The notes: generated from the letters alone by a model not told the origin. 64,000 nucleotides of DNA from Bradyrhizobium sp. Rc3b (GCF_900114915.1 NZ_FOUS01000005.1:1-64000); one strand, 5' to 3'; positions 1 through 9,230 are shown, counted from the first letter of the stretch. Program-made: numbers and translations.

Positions 1-376
1 CATGACGGCCTGCAGATGCGCGACCGCAGCGCGCTTGGCGGCGGGCCCTACCATTTTTTTGAAAGAAGCTCGCGAAGAGCGGCCGCATCGAGCATCTGCT
101 CCGCCAGAAGCTTCTTCAGCTTCGCATTCTCCTCTTCCAGGGCCCTCAGCCGCTTCGCCTCGGAAACGTCCATGCCGCCGAATTTGGCCTTCCAATTGTA
201 GATCGTCGCTTCCGAGATCCCATGCTTGCGTGCCAGGTCAGCCGTCTTCGCCCCAGCATCATGCTCCTTCAATACTGCGATAATCCGCTCTTCCGTGAAC
301 CTTGCTCGCTTCATCTGTCCGTCCTTTTTGGGCCGGACTCTAACTCCTTCTGGAGGAAATACTCAGTGGCAGGTCA
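1..376 (-). mobile_element. IS3-family insertion sequence, right end (rest lies outside the window)
   Basis: The leftmost 376 bases look like the upstream end of an IS3-family element read on the minus strand. They contain orfA, a run of seven T on the plus strand (A7 on the minus strand) at 54-60 where a -1 frameshift into orfB is expected, and a terminal sequence beginning TGACCTGCCACTGAG at 376. Just past the A7 run the minus strand encodes MVGPAAKRAAVAHLQAV, the usual opening of an IS3 OrfB. The rest of orfB and the other inverted repeat are off the edge, so intactness cannot be judged. Confidence 0.75.
48..314 (-). CDS. IS3-family transposase OrfA (helix-turn-helix subunit)
   Basis: This 88-residue protein starts MKRARFTEERIIAVLKEHDA and contains the helix-turn-helix stretch ARKHGISEATIYNWKAKFGG, followed by a leucine-zipper-like coiled coil (residues about 58-75). 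This is the standard layout of IS3 OrfA, which binds the element ends; the catalytic DDE part is made as an OrfAB fusion by frameshifting. The A7 run on the coding strand near the 3' end supports that mechanism. The product is expected to act only in transposition of its own element. Confidence 0.85.
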   Translation of the reverse strand: MKRARFTEERIIAVLKEHDAGAKTADLARKHGISEATIYNWKAKFGGMDVSEAKRLRALEEENAKLKKLLAEQMLDAAALRELLSKKW

Positions 377-651
377 GATGCCGTTCAACGAGAAGCAAAG
401 CGCTCCAATCGAGGATTGCACCTTCGAAAAGAAAGGTGATAGCCGCGAGCACCGCTATTAGCAACACACTGCGATGGGGTACGGCAAACAGTGGGTCCTG
501 CCGCGGATCACCGGCGTGTTCTTAACCGAGCAACTGATGGTCGCCAAGCCCGGGATGACCACAGCGTGAAGATCTCAATGCGTAAGGGAGCCTGCAGTGG
601 TCGCAGGCTGCTTCTCTCACTACACTAAGCTAACCTGGATTGGTTTTATAA
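315..651. other. Gap between the IS end and the efflux gene
   Basis: The first 62 bases belong to the IS end. The rest has no convincing gene. A short plus-strand reading near 472-569 (MGYGKQWVLPRITGVFLTEQ onward, ending at TGA) has protein-like composition and may be the tail of a lost gene, but I do not recognise it. Confidence 0.4.
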
Positions 652-3600
652 TCATTGCTTGGTCATCTGGGCATCAGCAGCGCCGGTGATGTCGAGCTCG
701 GCAGCGATCTTCGCGCGGCCGGAGCTCGCATCGACACGATGATCGGACGCGATCGCGACATAGACCGCCGGCAGCACGAAGAGCGTGAATAGCGTGCCCA
801 CAGACATGCCCGCGACGAGCACGAGCCCGATCGAGAAGCGGCTCGCGGCGCCAGCTCCCGTTGCGGTCATCAAGGGTATGAATCCCGCTACCATCGCCGC
901 AGTGGTCATCAAGATTGGACGCAGTCGGACGCGCGCCGCCATCTCTATGGCCGAACGACGGTCAAGTCTCTCCTTCAGCTGCAGCTCATTGGCGAACTCA
1001 ACCATCAGGATGCCGTGCTTGGAAATCAACCCAACCAGGGTCAACAGTCCCACCTGAGTGTAGATGTTCATCGTCGCCCAGCCAAAGAATGTCGGGATCA
1101 ACGCGCCGACGATTGCCATCGGCACGCTGATCAGGATGATGAAGGGATCCCGCAGACTTTCGAACTGTGCCGCAAGCACCAAAAATATAATTATTAGTGA
1201 GAATCCAAAGGTAACGGCCAGTTGGTTACCCTCGTGCACATATTGGCGGGCCTCGGCGAGGAAGTCGTGGCTGAACCCTGCGGGCAGTTTCTTCGCCTCC
1301 GCTTCCAGGAAGTCCACAGCCTGACCGATCGTGACGCCCGGCATCGGCACGGCCTGAAAGGTCGCGCAGTTGAGCTGGTTGTAGTGGGTCAACGCGTTCG
1401 GATCGGTCGCAGTCTCGATGGAGACTACGGTGGACAGCGGGAGCATCGAGCCCGCCGCAGTCTTCACATAATAGCTCCCGATTGCTTGCGGCGCCAGGCG
1501 TTCTTCGCGTGGCACCTGCGGGATCACCTGGTAGGAGCGGCCCTGCAAATTGAACCGGTTGACGTAGTTTCCGCCAAGTAAGGTGGCCAGCGCGTTTCCG
1601 ATGGTCTGCATGGTGATGCCAAGCTCGTTGGCCTTGGATCGATCAACCTTGATTCGTACGACCGGCTGGTTGAACTCGAGGTCGGAGTCGCTCACCATGA
1701 ACAGACCGCTTTTCCGCGCGGCTTCCTTCAGCTTCGACATCTGCTCGTAGACGGATTGGAAGCCAAGCGTCGAATTGATCACCATCTGCACTGGTAGGCC
1801 ATCCGAACCGCCCGGAAGTGGCGGCAAGCTAAAGGCAAACGCGTTGACGCCTTCGATTTTGGACAGCTCGGCCTGGACAAGGGACTTTAGCACGATCGAT
1901 GATCGCTTTCGCTCGTCCCATGCCTTGAGCAACATGCCGGCCATGCCGCTCTGCTGGCCGCTGACGCCATTGAGCACAAAGCTCAAGTCAGTCTCTGGAA
2001 ATTTCTGGAGCGCGTGTTCGAGCTTGGTGCCGTAATAGTCGAGGTAGTCGATATTGGCGTATCTCGGCGCCTTGGTTAGAGCGAATACGATACCTTGATC
2101 CTCCTCGGGTGCGAGTTCCTTGGAAGTATTCATATAGAGGAAGCCGACGAGGCCCAGCATGGTCAGCGCAAACAGGCCGGTAATCGCACGATAGTCGAGC
2201 GAGCGGTCGAGCTTGCGACCGTACCATCGTGTCATGGTGCTGAACCCGCGGTTCATCAATCTTGCAAACCGCCCCCCCTCTGCGCGTCTCAGGAAGACCG
2301 AGCACATCATCGGCGACAGCGTCAAAGCGATCACGCCCGACACGATCACCGCTCCCGCTAGCGTAAACGCGAACTCGCGGAACAGCGCACCAGTGAGGCC
2401 GCCGAGAAACCCGATTGGGGCATATACCGCAGCCAAGGTAATCGTCATGGAAACAACAGGGCCGACGATCTCGTGCGCGCCCCTTGTAGCAGCCTGAAGA
2501 GGCGGCGCGCCTTCTTCTAAATGGCGGTGAATGTTCTCCACCACAACAATCGCGTCATCGACCACGAGACCGATTGCGAGAACCATCGCAAGGAAAGTCA
2601 GGAGATTGAATGAAAACCCCAGCGCCAGCATCATGCTGCAGACACCAACGAGCGAGAGCGGAATAGTGATCACAGGAATGATGACCGACCGCAGCGAGGC
2701 CAGGAATAGGAAGATTACCACCACTACGACCACGACGGCCTGGATAAGCGTCTTCTCCACTTCATCGATCGACGATTGAATGGATTTGGTGGAGTCGTAG
2801 GCCACTTTCATCTTCAGTGACGGCGGCAAGTTACGCTCCATTTCTGGAAACAGCGCCCGAACGCCTCGCGCTATGTTTAGCGGATTGCCTTGGGGGCTTG
2901 CCCGAACGCCGATAAAGACCGCGTGCTCGCCGTTCATTGCGACGCTGGTGTCTGTGGTCTGGGCCGCAAGCTCGACTATCGCAATGTCCTCCATGCGCAC
3001 AAAGCCACCGTCATTGGATTTGACGATCATGCGCTTGAAGTCATCGACACTCCGCAGATCCGTGTTTGCCGTGACATCGGAGATGGTGAAATAGCCCTTG
3101 GTCTGGCCGGCGGCAGCCTGGAAGTTGTTAGCGGCGATTGCAGCCGAAACTTCAGCTGGCGACACGCCGTGCCCTGCCATTTTCGCGGTATCGAGCCATA
3201 GGCGCATCGCAAAACTCTGGCCGCCCAGGATGTCTGCCGCTGCGACGCCGTCGACGGTTGACATAACCGGTTGCACAACGCGCGAGAGGTAGTCGGAGAT
3301 CGCGCTGGCCGCCAGTTCCTCGCTGGAGAAGGCGATATACATGACAGCGGTGGCTTGACCGGTCGACTTAGTGATGACCGGATCGTTTGATTCCTTCGGG
3401 ATTAAGTATTTGACTGAGTTGACCCTGGAGAGCACCTCGGTGAGCGCTTCGTTGGGATCAAAATTGAGTTTGATGTAGACTTGGATCGTGGAGGTACCGA
3501 GAACCGATGAGGAACTAATGTAGTCGACGCCCTCGGCGGAAGCGACTGCCTGCTCCAGGGGAGTGGTGATGAACCCCTGGATCATGTCGGCGGAGGCCCC

Positions 3601-3756
3601 TGGATAGGAAGTCGTGATATTAACGACCGTATTAGATAGCTTGGGATATTGGCGGATCGGCAGTACGGTGGCCGCGCGAAACCCGATCAGTAAGATCAGG
3701 AAACTGACGACGATAGACAATACCGGACGTTTGATGAAAAGCTCGGTAAAGGCCAT
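652..3756 (-). CDS. RND-family (HAE1) multidrug efflux permease
   Basis: The 1034-residue product is the inner-membrane proton-driven pump subunit of a tripartite RND exporter. It opens MAFTELFIKRPVLS, the usual cytoplasmic start plus first transmembrane helix of AcrB/MexB-type pumps. It has the proton-relay Asp pair (D400-D401) in GLVVDDAIVVVENI, and length is normal for the family. I chose the ATG at 3756 because homologues begin there; an upstream ATG at 3768 and a longer frame to 3822 exist but have no good ribosome site. The membrane-fusion partner normally encoded just upstream is missing: the 1 kb on that side holds only relics. No outer-membrane channel gene is present either. The substrate cannot be read from sequence; a rhizobial NolG-like role is possible but unsupported. 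Confidence 0.9.
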   Translation of the reverse strand: MAFTELFIKRPVLSIVVSFLILLIGFRAATVLPIRQYPKLSNTVVNITTSYPGASADMIQGFITTPLEQAVASAEGVDYISSSSVLGTSTIQVYIKLNFDPNEALTEVLSRVNSVKYLIPKESNDPVITKSTGQATAVMYIAFSSEELAASAISDYLSRVVQPVMSTVDGVAAADILGGQSFAMRLWLDTAKMAGHGVSPAEVSAAIAANNFQAAAGQTKGYFTISDVTANTDLRSVDDFKRMIVKSNDGGFVRMEDIAIVELAAQTTDTSVAMNGEHAVFIGVRASPQGNPLNIARGVRALFPEMERNLPPSLKMKVAYDSTKSIQSSIDEVEKTLIQAVVVVVVVIFLFLASLRSVIIPVITIPLSLVGVCSMMLALGFSFNLLTFLAMVLAIGLVVDDAIVVVENIHRHLEEGAPPLQAATRGAHEIVGPVVSMTITLAAVYAPIGFLGGLTGALFREFAFTLAGAVIVSGVIALTLSPMMCSVFLRRAEGGRFARLMNRGFSTMTRWYGRKLDRSLDYRAITGLFALTMLGLVGFLYMNTSKELAPEEDQGIVFALTKAPRYANIDYLDYYGTKLEHALQKFPETDLSFVLNGVSGQQSGMAGMLLKAWDERKRSSIVLKSLVQAELSKIEGVNAFAFSLPPLPGGSDGLPVQMVINSTLGFQSVYEQMSKLKEAARKSGLFMVSDSDLEFNQPVVRIKVDRSKANELGITMQTIGNALATLLGGNYVNRFNLQGRSYQVIPQVPREERLAPQAIGSYYVKTAAGSMLPLSTVVSIETATDPNALTHYNQLNCATFQAVPMPGVTIGQAVDFLEAEAKKLPAGFSHDFLAEARQYVHEGNQLAVTFGFSLIIIFLVLAAQFESLRDPFIILISVPMAIVGALIPTFFGWATMNIYTQVGLLTLVGLISKHGILMVEFANELQLKERLDRRSAIEMAARVRLRPILMTTAAMVAGFIPLMTATGAGAASRFSIGLVLVAGMSVGTLFTLFVLPAVYVAIASDHRVDASSGRAKIAAELDITGAADAQMTKQ

Positions 3757-3822
3757 CTCGACTCGCATTTCAAAAGGGGGAATGCAAATTTGCCGCAAGT
3801 CTAAAGCGGCAATGATCGCCAA

Positions 3823-4408
3823 TGCGGCGGCTGTGCTGGGGCCCCCCAGTATGAGGGACGTGCTATTGGCTAATCTGCCCTCTCACGTGCTCGCGAGGGA
3901 CGCCCTATCCTTCGCTTCCATCTTCGTCGCTCTCGAGTGAATGTTATTCCGTTGCTCTGATGGCATCGCGATCTCGATGGTAGGCACCGTCCAGAAACCC
4001 CTGTCTTTTTGCGTGCAATCGGCCAACGTCTGACACCTGATCGGAACTCAACGACTTACGGCAAGGCATCAGTTCAGCTTGCACTGACCCGCAGACCGAA
4101 TGATCCAGGTTCGACATCGAAAGTACAAACGATCTGACGGGTGCTCAACTCTACAAAGGTAAATGGGTGATATAGCCTGGGCTGCAAAGCACTATACCAA
4201 CGTTTGTCGAAATTGGTCGCTGATCGCCGTTGCGCAACTCGTGATGTTGCAGGGGTTCTCGGTCCCACAATATTCCGTACGCACGCGTTATCGCTTAGTC
4301 GCCTCGGAGTTGGCCCTTTGGCTACCAGCTCGACGCCCCTTTTTCGAGCAGTGCCTTGAGCATTTCTTGCCGCTCAATATGCTGCGCCCGGTTTAGCCAC
4401 GCATAGCG
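3823..4408. other. Non-coding gap upstream of the efflux gene
   Basis: No gene is convincing here. I looked for the expected HlyD-type membrane-fusion gene on the minus strand and did not find it. A minus-strand reading ending at 4074 (YHPFTFVELSTRQIVCTFDV within it) has protein-like composition and could be the tail of a lost gene. Confidence 0.4.
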
Positions 4409-4620
4409 CTACCGAGTTGGCGACCTCAGTATTACGTTGTCGATCAGCCGCGTCGAACCGACGTGGGCTGCCGCACAAAGGCGTCGCTTGGCGCCGCAGT
4501 GGACTGTCGGCTGGTTTGAGCCGGTCACCGTCGACAAGTTCAAGATAAGCAGGCTGTCACTGCCTCTAAAGCCCCTTGGCGACGGCAATCATCTTTTTAC
4601 GTTGCTCTCTCCCGGCGAAG
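4409..4620 (-). pseudogene. panC: Remnant of pantothenate synthetase (panC), C-terminal end only
   Basis: On the minus strand one frame reads AYLELVDGDRLKP and then ATPLC. After a shift of one base the next frame reads CAAAHVGSTRLIDNV, followed shortly by a stop at 4409. These two blocks are the closing motifs of PanC (the Y-x-E-L-V-D and G-x-x-R-L-I-D-N motifs), which joins pantoate to beta-alanine in coenzyme A synthesis. At least one frameshift (near 4465) and a stop further upstream break it. The N-terminal two thirds, including the ATP-binding HIGH-like motif, cannot be found. It is a dead fragment inside the accessory region. Confidence 0.65.
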
Positions 4621-4775
4621 TTCGTGGTGCGCTGCGGATAGTTGGGAACCCCAGCCGTATGCTAGCAGCCGGAACAAACGACCCGCCCCAGGATTCGTTG
4701 TATTCGGACTCATTTCAATGCTGATGAGCATGAGCGACGGCCGACAACACGGACTCTGCGGGCTGGGCAATCCAA

Positions 4776-4995
4776 ATGCTCCAGGAACCGGGCGCCATCC
4801 GCGAGTGCGAGGAGCACGGTTGGATGCAGGACCGCGCCGATCCGCATGCACGAGAGAGCGCCTTCGATATCGCCCGTCGAGACCCGCCATCAGACGTATC
4901 CCCTCATACGGCGGAGGCCGCGGTTCGCACGTGCTGGACTCGATTGGTGACACACCTGCCCAGAATGCGCCCCTGACGAGGAGGACCGGCGCTAG
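4776..4995 (+). pseudogene. Frameshifted small conserved protein ending in a CPEC motif
   Basis: From ATG 4776 the frame reads IRECEEHGWMQDRADPHARE and RRDPPSDVSPHTAEAAVR. The next frame continues VLDSIGDT from 4931, and the third frame continues TCPECAPDEEDRR to a TAG at 4993-4995. Read together they make one plausible 70-residue protein of a type I recall as an uncharacterised conserved protein of rhizobial accessory regions; this recollection was not checked. Two frame changes within 25 bases (near 4930 and 4952) make it very likely dead. The CxxC pair suggests the parent bound a metal. Confidence 0.5.
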
Positions 4996-5475
4996 GCACC
5001 CACGCCAACCCGTCTCCGACCCAGCGGCCTAGCCGATTGTCCACGCGCTTGCGGACTTGCTGGTTTCCCAAAGCCCATTATGACTTGCGGAAGAACCTGC
5101 GAGGCGTCCGAGGCAATCTCTTCCACGAAGACATTTGCCTGGTTAGCAGTTTCTTTAACCTAAACCGCCACAGGATCAGACCGCAGGTGGCAGCATGGAT
5201 GCACTTAGCAGTTTGCATTTGCAGCGCATCTGGAACGCTTCCATTTTCCTGCAAGAACGCGAGTGCCAGTCGAAAATCATCGGCGACAGCAGCGAACGGC
5301 TTCCTCGACATGACTAGGGCCCAATGCCCTTTATTATTCTCTCCCCCTTTCGAAAGGAAGCTTTTGCGCTCGGAAGCTTTAGCTTGACTGGGCAATTGAC
5401 TGAACGCTCCCGCATCGAAGCTTCAAGTTTGTCGCGTGTTCCGTTCTGCTCTAAGATTCAATCACGCGTGCCGCG
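4996..5475. other. Gap with no confident gene
   Basis: A minus-strand frame at 5078-5395 could encode 105 residues (MSRKPFAAVADDFRLALAFL within it). It has no recognised motif and no clear ribosome site. It may be another decayed gene. Confidence 0.35.
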
Positions 5476-5737
5476 ATGTCGCTTCTGGACATCTTGCCAG
5501 GATCGTTCAAGGCGCGACCGACAGGCATCTGGATCGACGAGACGGTGGCGCGGATCAAAGAGACCGCCCAGCCCGAGCTTATCGAGTCCCTGTTTCGCAA
5601 CCGCATCCCGAAGGATGCCAGGTTTCTGGTGCTGAGGCATCTCATCACCGTGGACGGCACCAAGCGGCCGGAAGGCCATTCCTGCCCCTGCCCTATGTGC
5701 AACGCCCACCGGTTTCTGACCGCTTCGCTGGTTTGGT
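5476..5737 (+). pseudogene. 5' part of an unknown gene, cut off by a recombinase remnant
   Basis: About 88 residues of well-formed protein start at ATG 5476 (MSLLDILPGSFKARPTGIWI) and include EGHSCPCPMCNAHRFLTASL, a Cys-rich segment that could bind zinc. The good composition stops at WFPG near 5737. From there the plus-strand frame runs open to 6051 only as the antisense of a serine recombinase fragment. I read this as a gene fused tail to tail with foreign DNA, so the frame past 5737 is not original. I do not recognise the family. Confidence 0.5.
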
Positions 5738-6020
5738 TTCCCGGCTCGTCTGAGCGCAGTTGCGCCTTTCGGGTTACCAATCGCCTAACCTCTGGATGGC
5801 CTCGCTGTCCGGTCTCCTCGATGCGCTTACGTGCCATCTGCAACGCGTCCTTGGTCCGCCTGGAAGTCGCTTGTGCCTCCGCCTGGGCGACCACTGCCAG
5901 AACTCCAATGGTGAGATCATTGGGCTCCGGCATGTCGCAACAAACGAACTTCACACCGCTGTCTCTCAAGGCCAACGTGAATAATGCCGAGCGGGAGATC
6001 CTCCCAAAGCGGCGAAGCCT
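5738..6020 (-). pseudogene. Fragment of a serine site-specific recombinase (resolvase/invertase family)
   Basis: The minus strand encodes RDSGVKFVCCDMPEPNDLTI, GVLAVVAQAEAQATSRRTKD and, after a frame change near 5800, AIGNPKGATALRRAGKP. These are the end of the resolvase catalytic domain, the long E-helix and the hinge (usual form LGNPNG..ALRRAG). In-frame sequence continues upstream as RLRRFGRISRSALFTLAL to about 6020, then hits a stop. The catalytic serine near the N-terminus and the DNA-binding domain are absent. It is a fragment of a former phage or transposon recombinase. Confidence 0.7.
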
Positions 6021-6491
6021 GCCAGACCATCATCAGCCGAGCCTTCCCTAGTAGAGGACCTATAGAGGGGGAGAGCTCGGTCGGCACACGACTTTCACCA
6101 TCCCTACCCTTGAAGGCAGACCTTCATGCCCGCCACGACACGCCCTAGGGTAACCTTCGGGCGATGATGCCAACCCGGCCATCACCACCACTAGGTCTCC
6201 TGACGGAGCACCTTGGAGGGATGAGCAGGACGCCGCTACCTGCCCCGCCCCCCAAAGGAATGACCGTCAGGCTCTCCCCAATGCCGGCTGCTCGGAATGG
6301 CGGACGACCAAGAAGGTCATTATCCCCGTAACGCCTGCTCTTACGGCGACTTGCAGGGGCATTTCGAGGAGCGCCCTTAGCAAGGAGGGAGTACACGGGC
6401 TATCAACGGCCTTAGAGGCTTTCCCTTGGCTATCGTAAACGCACTCAATGCCCCACCTTAGTGCTCAAAGCGACCGGCCCGGCACCGGACG
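6021..6491. other. Gap with no gene
   Basis: Nothing with coding character is seen on either strand. The missing N-terminal part of the recombinase is not recognisable here. Confidence 0.5.
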
Positions 6492-8132
6492 CTACGTTCT
6501 GCCGGCTCGGAGTTGGCACCGAACGAACGCCTCATTGGGTGGATCACTCGTGTGTCGCTTCGACCACCACCTTTTGCCATCCGGCGAGAGTCCGCCTCCG
6601 TTTTGGACAGCGCAGAGACAACCTAGCCGATCATGCATCCTGTCGCATCGAGAGTCCCCGCTAGGCTGTTGGGCTTGTTTCGTCGCTCGCGTTTGATCTT
6701 CGCGACTGACACTTGAAGACGGGGCGCTGGTCTCCCTTGGCTTTTGGGAGCGCTCTTTATTGTTCGTCGGGTCGCCGACCACAGCTGCTGGCTTATTCAG
6801 TTGCCACACTGGGTAGAGGTCGATCGTGGGCCTCTCAGTCGGATGGTCGGGATTAGAGTTCGACAATCTAATCACGTTCTTCCCGTCCAGCTTTACGGCA
6901 ATCGTCTCGCGGAACTTCAGTGAGAAGCCGTTGCCTTCAATGTACTCGGCAAATTTGGAGTACCCGGCCGGCGATTGCTCCCAAGACGCCTTTGTAGGTG
7001 GGCCCCAAAGCCAGTACCCACTGGCCAAGCCGGTTGCCGAAACAGCCGTAATAATTAACATCCCTTGACGGCCTCTGCCTTTTTGCCAGCCTTGCTTGCT
7101 GGACCACACGCCAACGAACCTCGCATTCGCTCCAGATGACGCCGACCTATCGGCTGAGATGGTGAACTCCGGCATTTTCAATTGCTGCTTGGCCCCTATT
7201 GCTGCTACCCGCTGGCTGTCCTCAGGCGTGAATACACCGCTATCAGCCGCTATTGCGCTCGCGGTTGCTGCTTCCTTCGGGACGTTATTGTCAGCGTTGA
7301 GCGTAGACACGGTGGGCGCGGGAACAACGGACGACGCGGGAACGCTAGAAGCGGGAGCATTCGGAGGTCTTGCAGTTGGTCCTTTAAGGTAGATCTCCTC
7401 CTTTGACAGCGACCCATACACAAAGGGTTGCTGTTCGCGCTTTGTCGCCCTCATGACATCATCACGCACTCGACGAAATAGGAATGAGATCTCCAACCCG
7501 GGTGTCTCGATGTGTCGAAGGAGCGCGGCCGTGAATGGACTGTTTCTTCCATCGCCATCGCTGGCAGTGGTCCCGTCACGTGCCGCATATGCAATGAGGA
7601 CGTTATCCGTTGGTTCCGTAGGAGCTAATCCACGGGCTACCGCGCGGGTAGCCAAGGAACGCTTCATTTTCACTTCAAAGGGATTGTTACGGCAGGCGTC
7701 CAGAATGACCAATCCTAGCTGTCGCGCCTTGCCAACTTGAAGATTGACCGACCTCAGACTGACTGCTTCGCTCTCAACATCTGTATCGCTCCTCAACTCG
7801 GCGTCCGTCGGAATCAGCCAGTTTTCTCCTCCGGCTTCCATTCCATGACCGGCATAGAAAACTACAGCCATCGTTGAGCCTTCTGCGGAACGGCCAAACT
7901 CGACTAGCGCCTTGCGCATATCGGCAGCGGTCCCATTGCTCAACTGAGTGACCTTAAAGTCTAGACGTTCCAATGCACGAGCCACGTCGGTCGCATCTCG
8001 TGTAGGGTTCGGGAGGGTAGGCACGCGTAGGTATGCACCATTACCAATGACAAGCGCGACTCGCTCGGCAGCAAGTGCCGGCGCCGCGGCCAGAAGTAAG
8101 ACGAACATCATGAAAATGAAGCGCGGTCGCAT
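6492..8132 (-). CDS. Secreted caspase-like (peptidase C14 / metacaspase-type) protein
   Basis: The product (546 residues from ATG 8132) has an N-terminal signal peptide ending near ALAAE. A caspase p20-like domain follows, with the catalytic His in VVFYAGHGME and the catalytic Cys in LVILDACRNNPF (H99 and C150 when counted from a GTG three codons upstream). A linker rich in Ala, Pro and Ser leads to a beta-rich C-terminal domain (FVGVWSSKQGWQKGRGRQG onward) and a short Cys-containing tail. Caspase-family proteases cleave after acidic or basic residues; the substrate is unknown. The signal peptide implies action in the periplasm or outside the cell. I chose ATG 8132 because GAGG sits 8 bases upstream. 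Nothing nearby looks like a partner. Confidence 0.85.
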   Translation of the reverse strand: MRPRFIFMMFVLLLAAAPALAAERVALVIGNGAYLRVPTLPNPTRDATDVARALERLDFKVTQLSNGTAADMRKALVEFGRSAEGSTMAVVFYAGHGMEAGGENWLIPTDAELRSDTDVESEAVSLRSVNLQVGKARQLGLVILDACRNNPFEVKMKRSLATRAVARGLAPTEPTDNVLIAYAARDGTTASDGDGRNSPFTAALLRHIETPGLEISFLFRRVRDDVMRATKREQQPFVYGSLSKEEIYLKGPTARPPNAPASSVPASSVVPAPTVSTLNADNNVPKEAATASAIAADSGVFTPEDSQRVAAIGAKQQLKMPEFTISADRSASSGANARFVGVWSSKQGWQKGRGRQGMLIITAVSATGLASGYWLWGPPTKASWEQSPAGYSKFAEYIEGNGFSLKFRETIAVKLDGKNVIRLSNSNPDHPTERPTIDLYPVWQLNKPAAVVGDPTNNKERSQKPRETSAPSSSVSREDQTRATKQAQQPSGDSRCDRMHDRLGCLCAVQNGGGLSPDGKRWWSKRHTSDPPNEAFVRCQLRAGRT

Positions 8133-8526
8133 CGTTTGCACCTCAGGTAATCGACTTCTGAAACGCTGCAGACTAAACGATGATTCGAAACGGCGCCACC
8201 AAAGGGGGAACCGGACGACCGGCCGTGCACCAGAAGACCTCCCGCGACGATCGCCGTAATGCTGGTGGCCAGGGGGTCTCCTTCAAGGCACGCGCCAATA
8301 CGGCCAGGACAGTGATGGTGCGTTACGGGTGCACTGCTCGACTTGGCTCACGTAGGTGCGATCCGGCCCGCCTTCAGAGCCAAATCCTGTTGGATCAGCC
8401 CAAGTCCCTTGCGGGCCCGCCGCCTCGGCCGCCACTTCAACGATGACGACCTAGCCAGCCTACTGGGCCACCATCTGGAGCTTCATTGCGCTCCGCCTTT
8501 GGCTCGAACATCAGGTTCTCAAGCGG
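8133..8526. other. Gap upstream of the caspase-like gene
   Basis: This should hold the promoter of the minus-strand caspase-like gene; no clear -35/-10 pair stands out. The last 72 bases (8455-8526) are open in the frame of the next plus-strand gene and encode a hydrophobic stretch (YWATIWSFIALRLWLEHQVL), so that gene may once have begun further left. Confidence 0.4.
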
Positions 8527-8814
8527 TTGGACATCGCGTCGGGCAGCCTCCAAGTTGCCATCCTTCTTGTGAGCACACCGGCCATATTCTTGGCGACGGT
8601 CCCTCGCATTCAGAAGACCCCCAAAGCGCGGCTGATTTTGGAGCGGGCCCGCTACGTCGTCGTCTTGGTCGCCGCGGCCTTGCTAGGGGCCTATCTTTAC
8701 GCGAACCACAAAGGCGATTCGTATGAGAGCGCCGTGCGGGACGGGGCTGTGGTAGCTTGTTTGAAGCTGGCGGCCTGCAAAGCGGCAGCAACCGACTATG
8801 CCAACAATCGCTAG
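8527..8814 (+). CDS. Small membrane protein of unknown function, possibly 5'-truncated
   Basis: From a TTG at 8527 the frame gives 95 residues with two likely membrane helices (VAILLVSTPAIFLATVP and VVVLVAAALLGAYLYAN) and a polar C-terminus. The frame is open back to a stop at 8452-8454 and the extra residues look like a third membrane helix, yet no ATG or GTG is available. Either TTG is used or the gene has lost its start. No family recognised. Confidence 0.4.
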   Translation: MDIASGSLQVAILLVSTPAIFLATVPRIQKTPKARLILERARYVVVLVAAALLGAYLYANHKGDSYESAVRDGAVVACLKLAACKAAATDYANNR

Positions 8815-8978
8815 GAGTTAATTAATATCGGCTTTCGGGCACAGACTGGACCATGCCTGCTCACTGTGAGAGGTCCGCTCGTGACCCATTTGCGGACCTC
8901 GGCTGTGGCTAACCTGATGCCGCTCTAGGCAGCCGGAGAAACCGTGAGCAATGAGATCGGGCGGCAATTAGCGCCTGT

Positions 8979-9230
8979 CTACCGTTGACCGTTGGCCTTC
9001 TTCTCGAGTTCATCGATTCTGTCGAGTGCCTTGCTGAGGAGCTCACCTAACACCAGCAGTGTTGAGTAGAGCTGCTGCGACATACCGGGTGTCGCAGCAT
9101 GTATCACTCGCTTTATTTCTTCTCGCATTGCCATGGCCGTTCTCGTTGTGCATTTCGTGATCGGAACAAAGATAGACGCGACTTCATCGGCTCTGTGCAA
9201 GTCGAAGTCACTTGCGGCGATCCTGCTCAA
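8979..9230 (-). CDS. Small hypothetical protein
   Basis: This is an 83-residue soluble protein with an amphipathic helix near the end (LLSKALDRIDELEKKANGQR). Its ATG overlaps the last 23 bases of the broken gene 9208-9451, so the two were probably one translationally coupled operon. No family or motif is recognised. With its upstream partner frameshifted, translation of this gene may be reduced or altered. Confidence 0.5.
   Translation of the reverse strand: MSRIAASDFDLHRADEVASIFVPITKCTTRTAMAMREEIKRVIHAATPGMSQQLYSTLLVLGELLSKALDRIDELEKKANGQR

Noticed and set aside
5078..5395. 105-residue minus-strand frame
   Set aside because: Some protein-like character but no motif or ribosome site; left as a possible relic in the gap entry.
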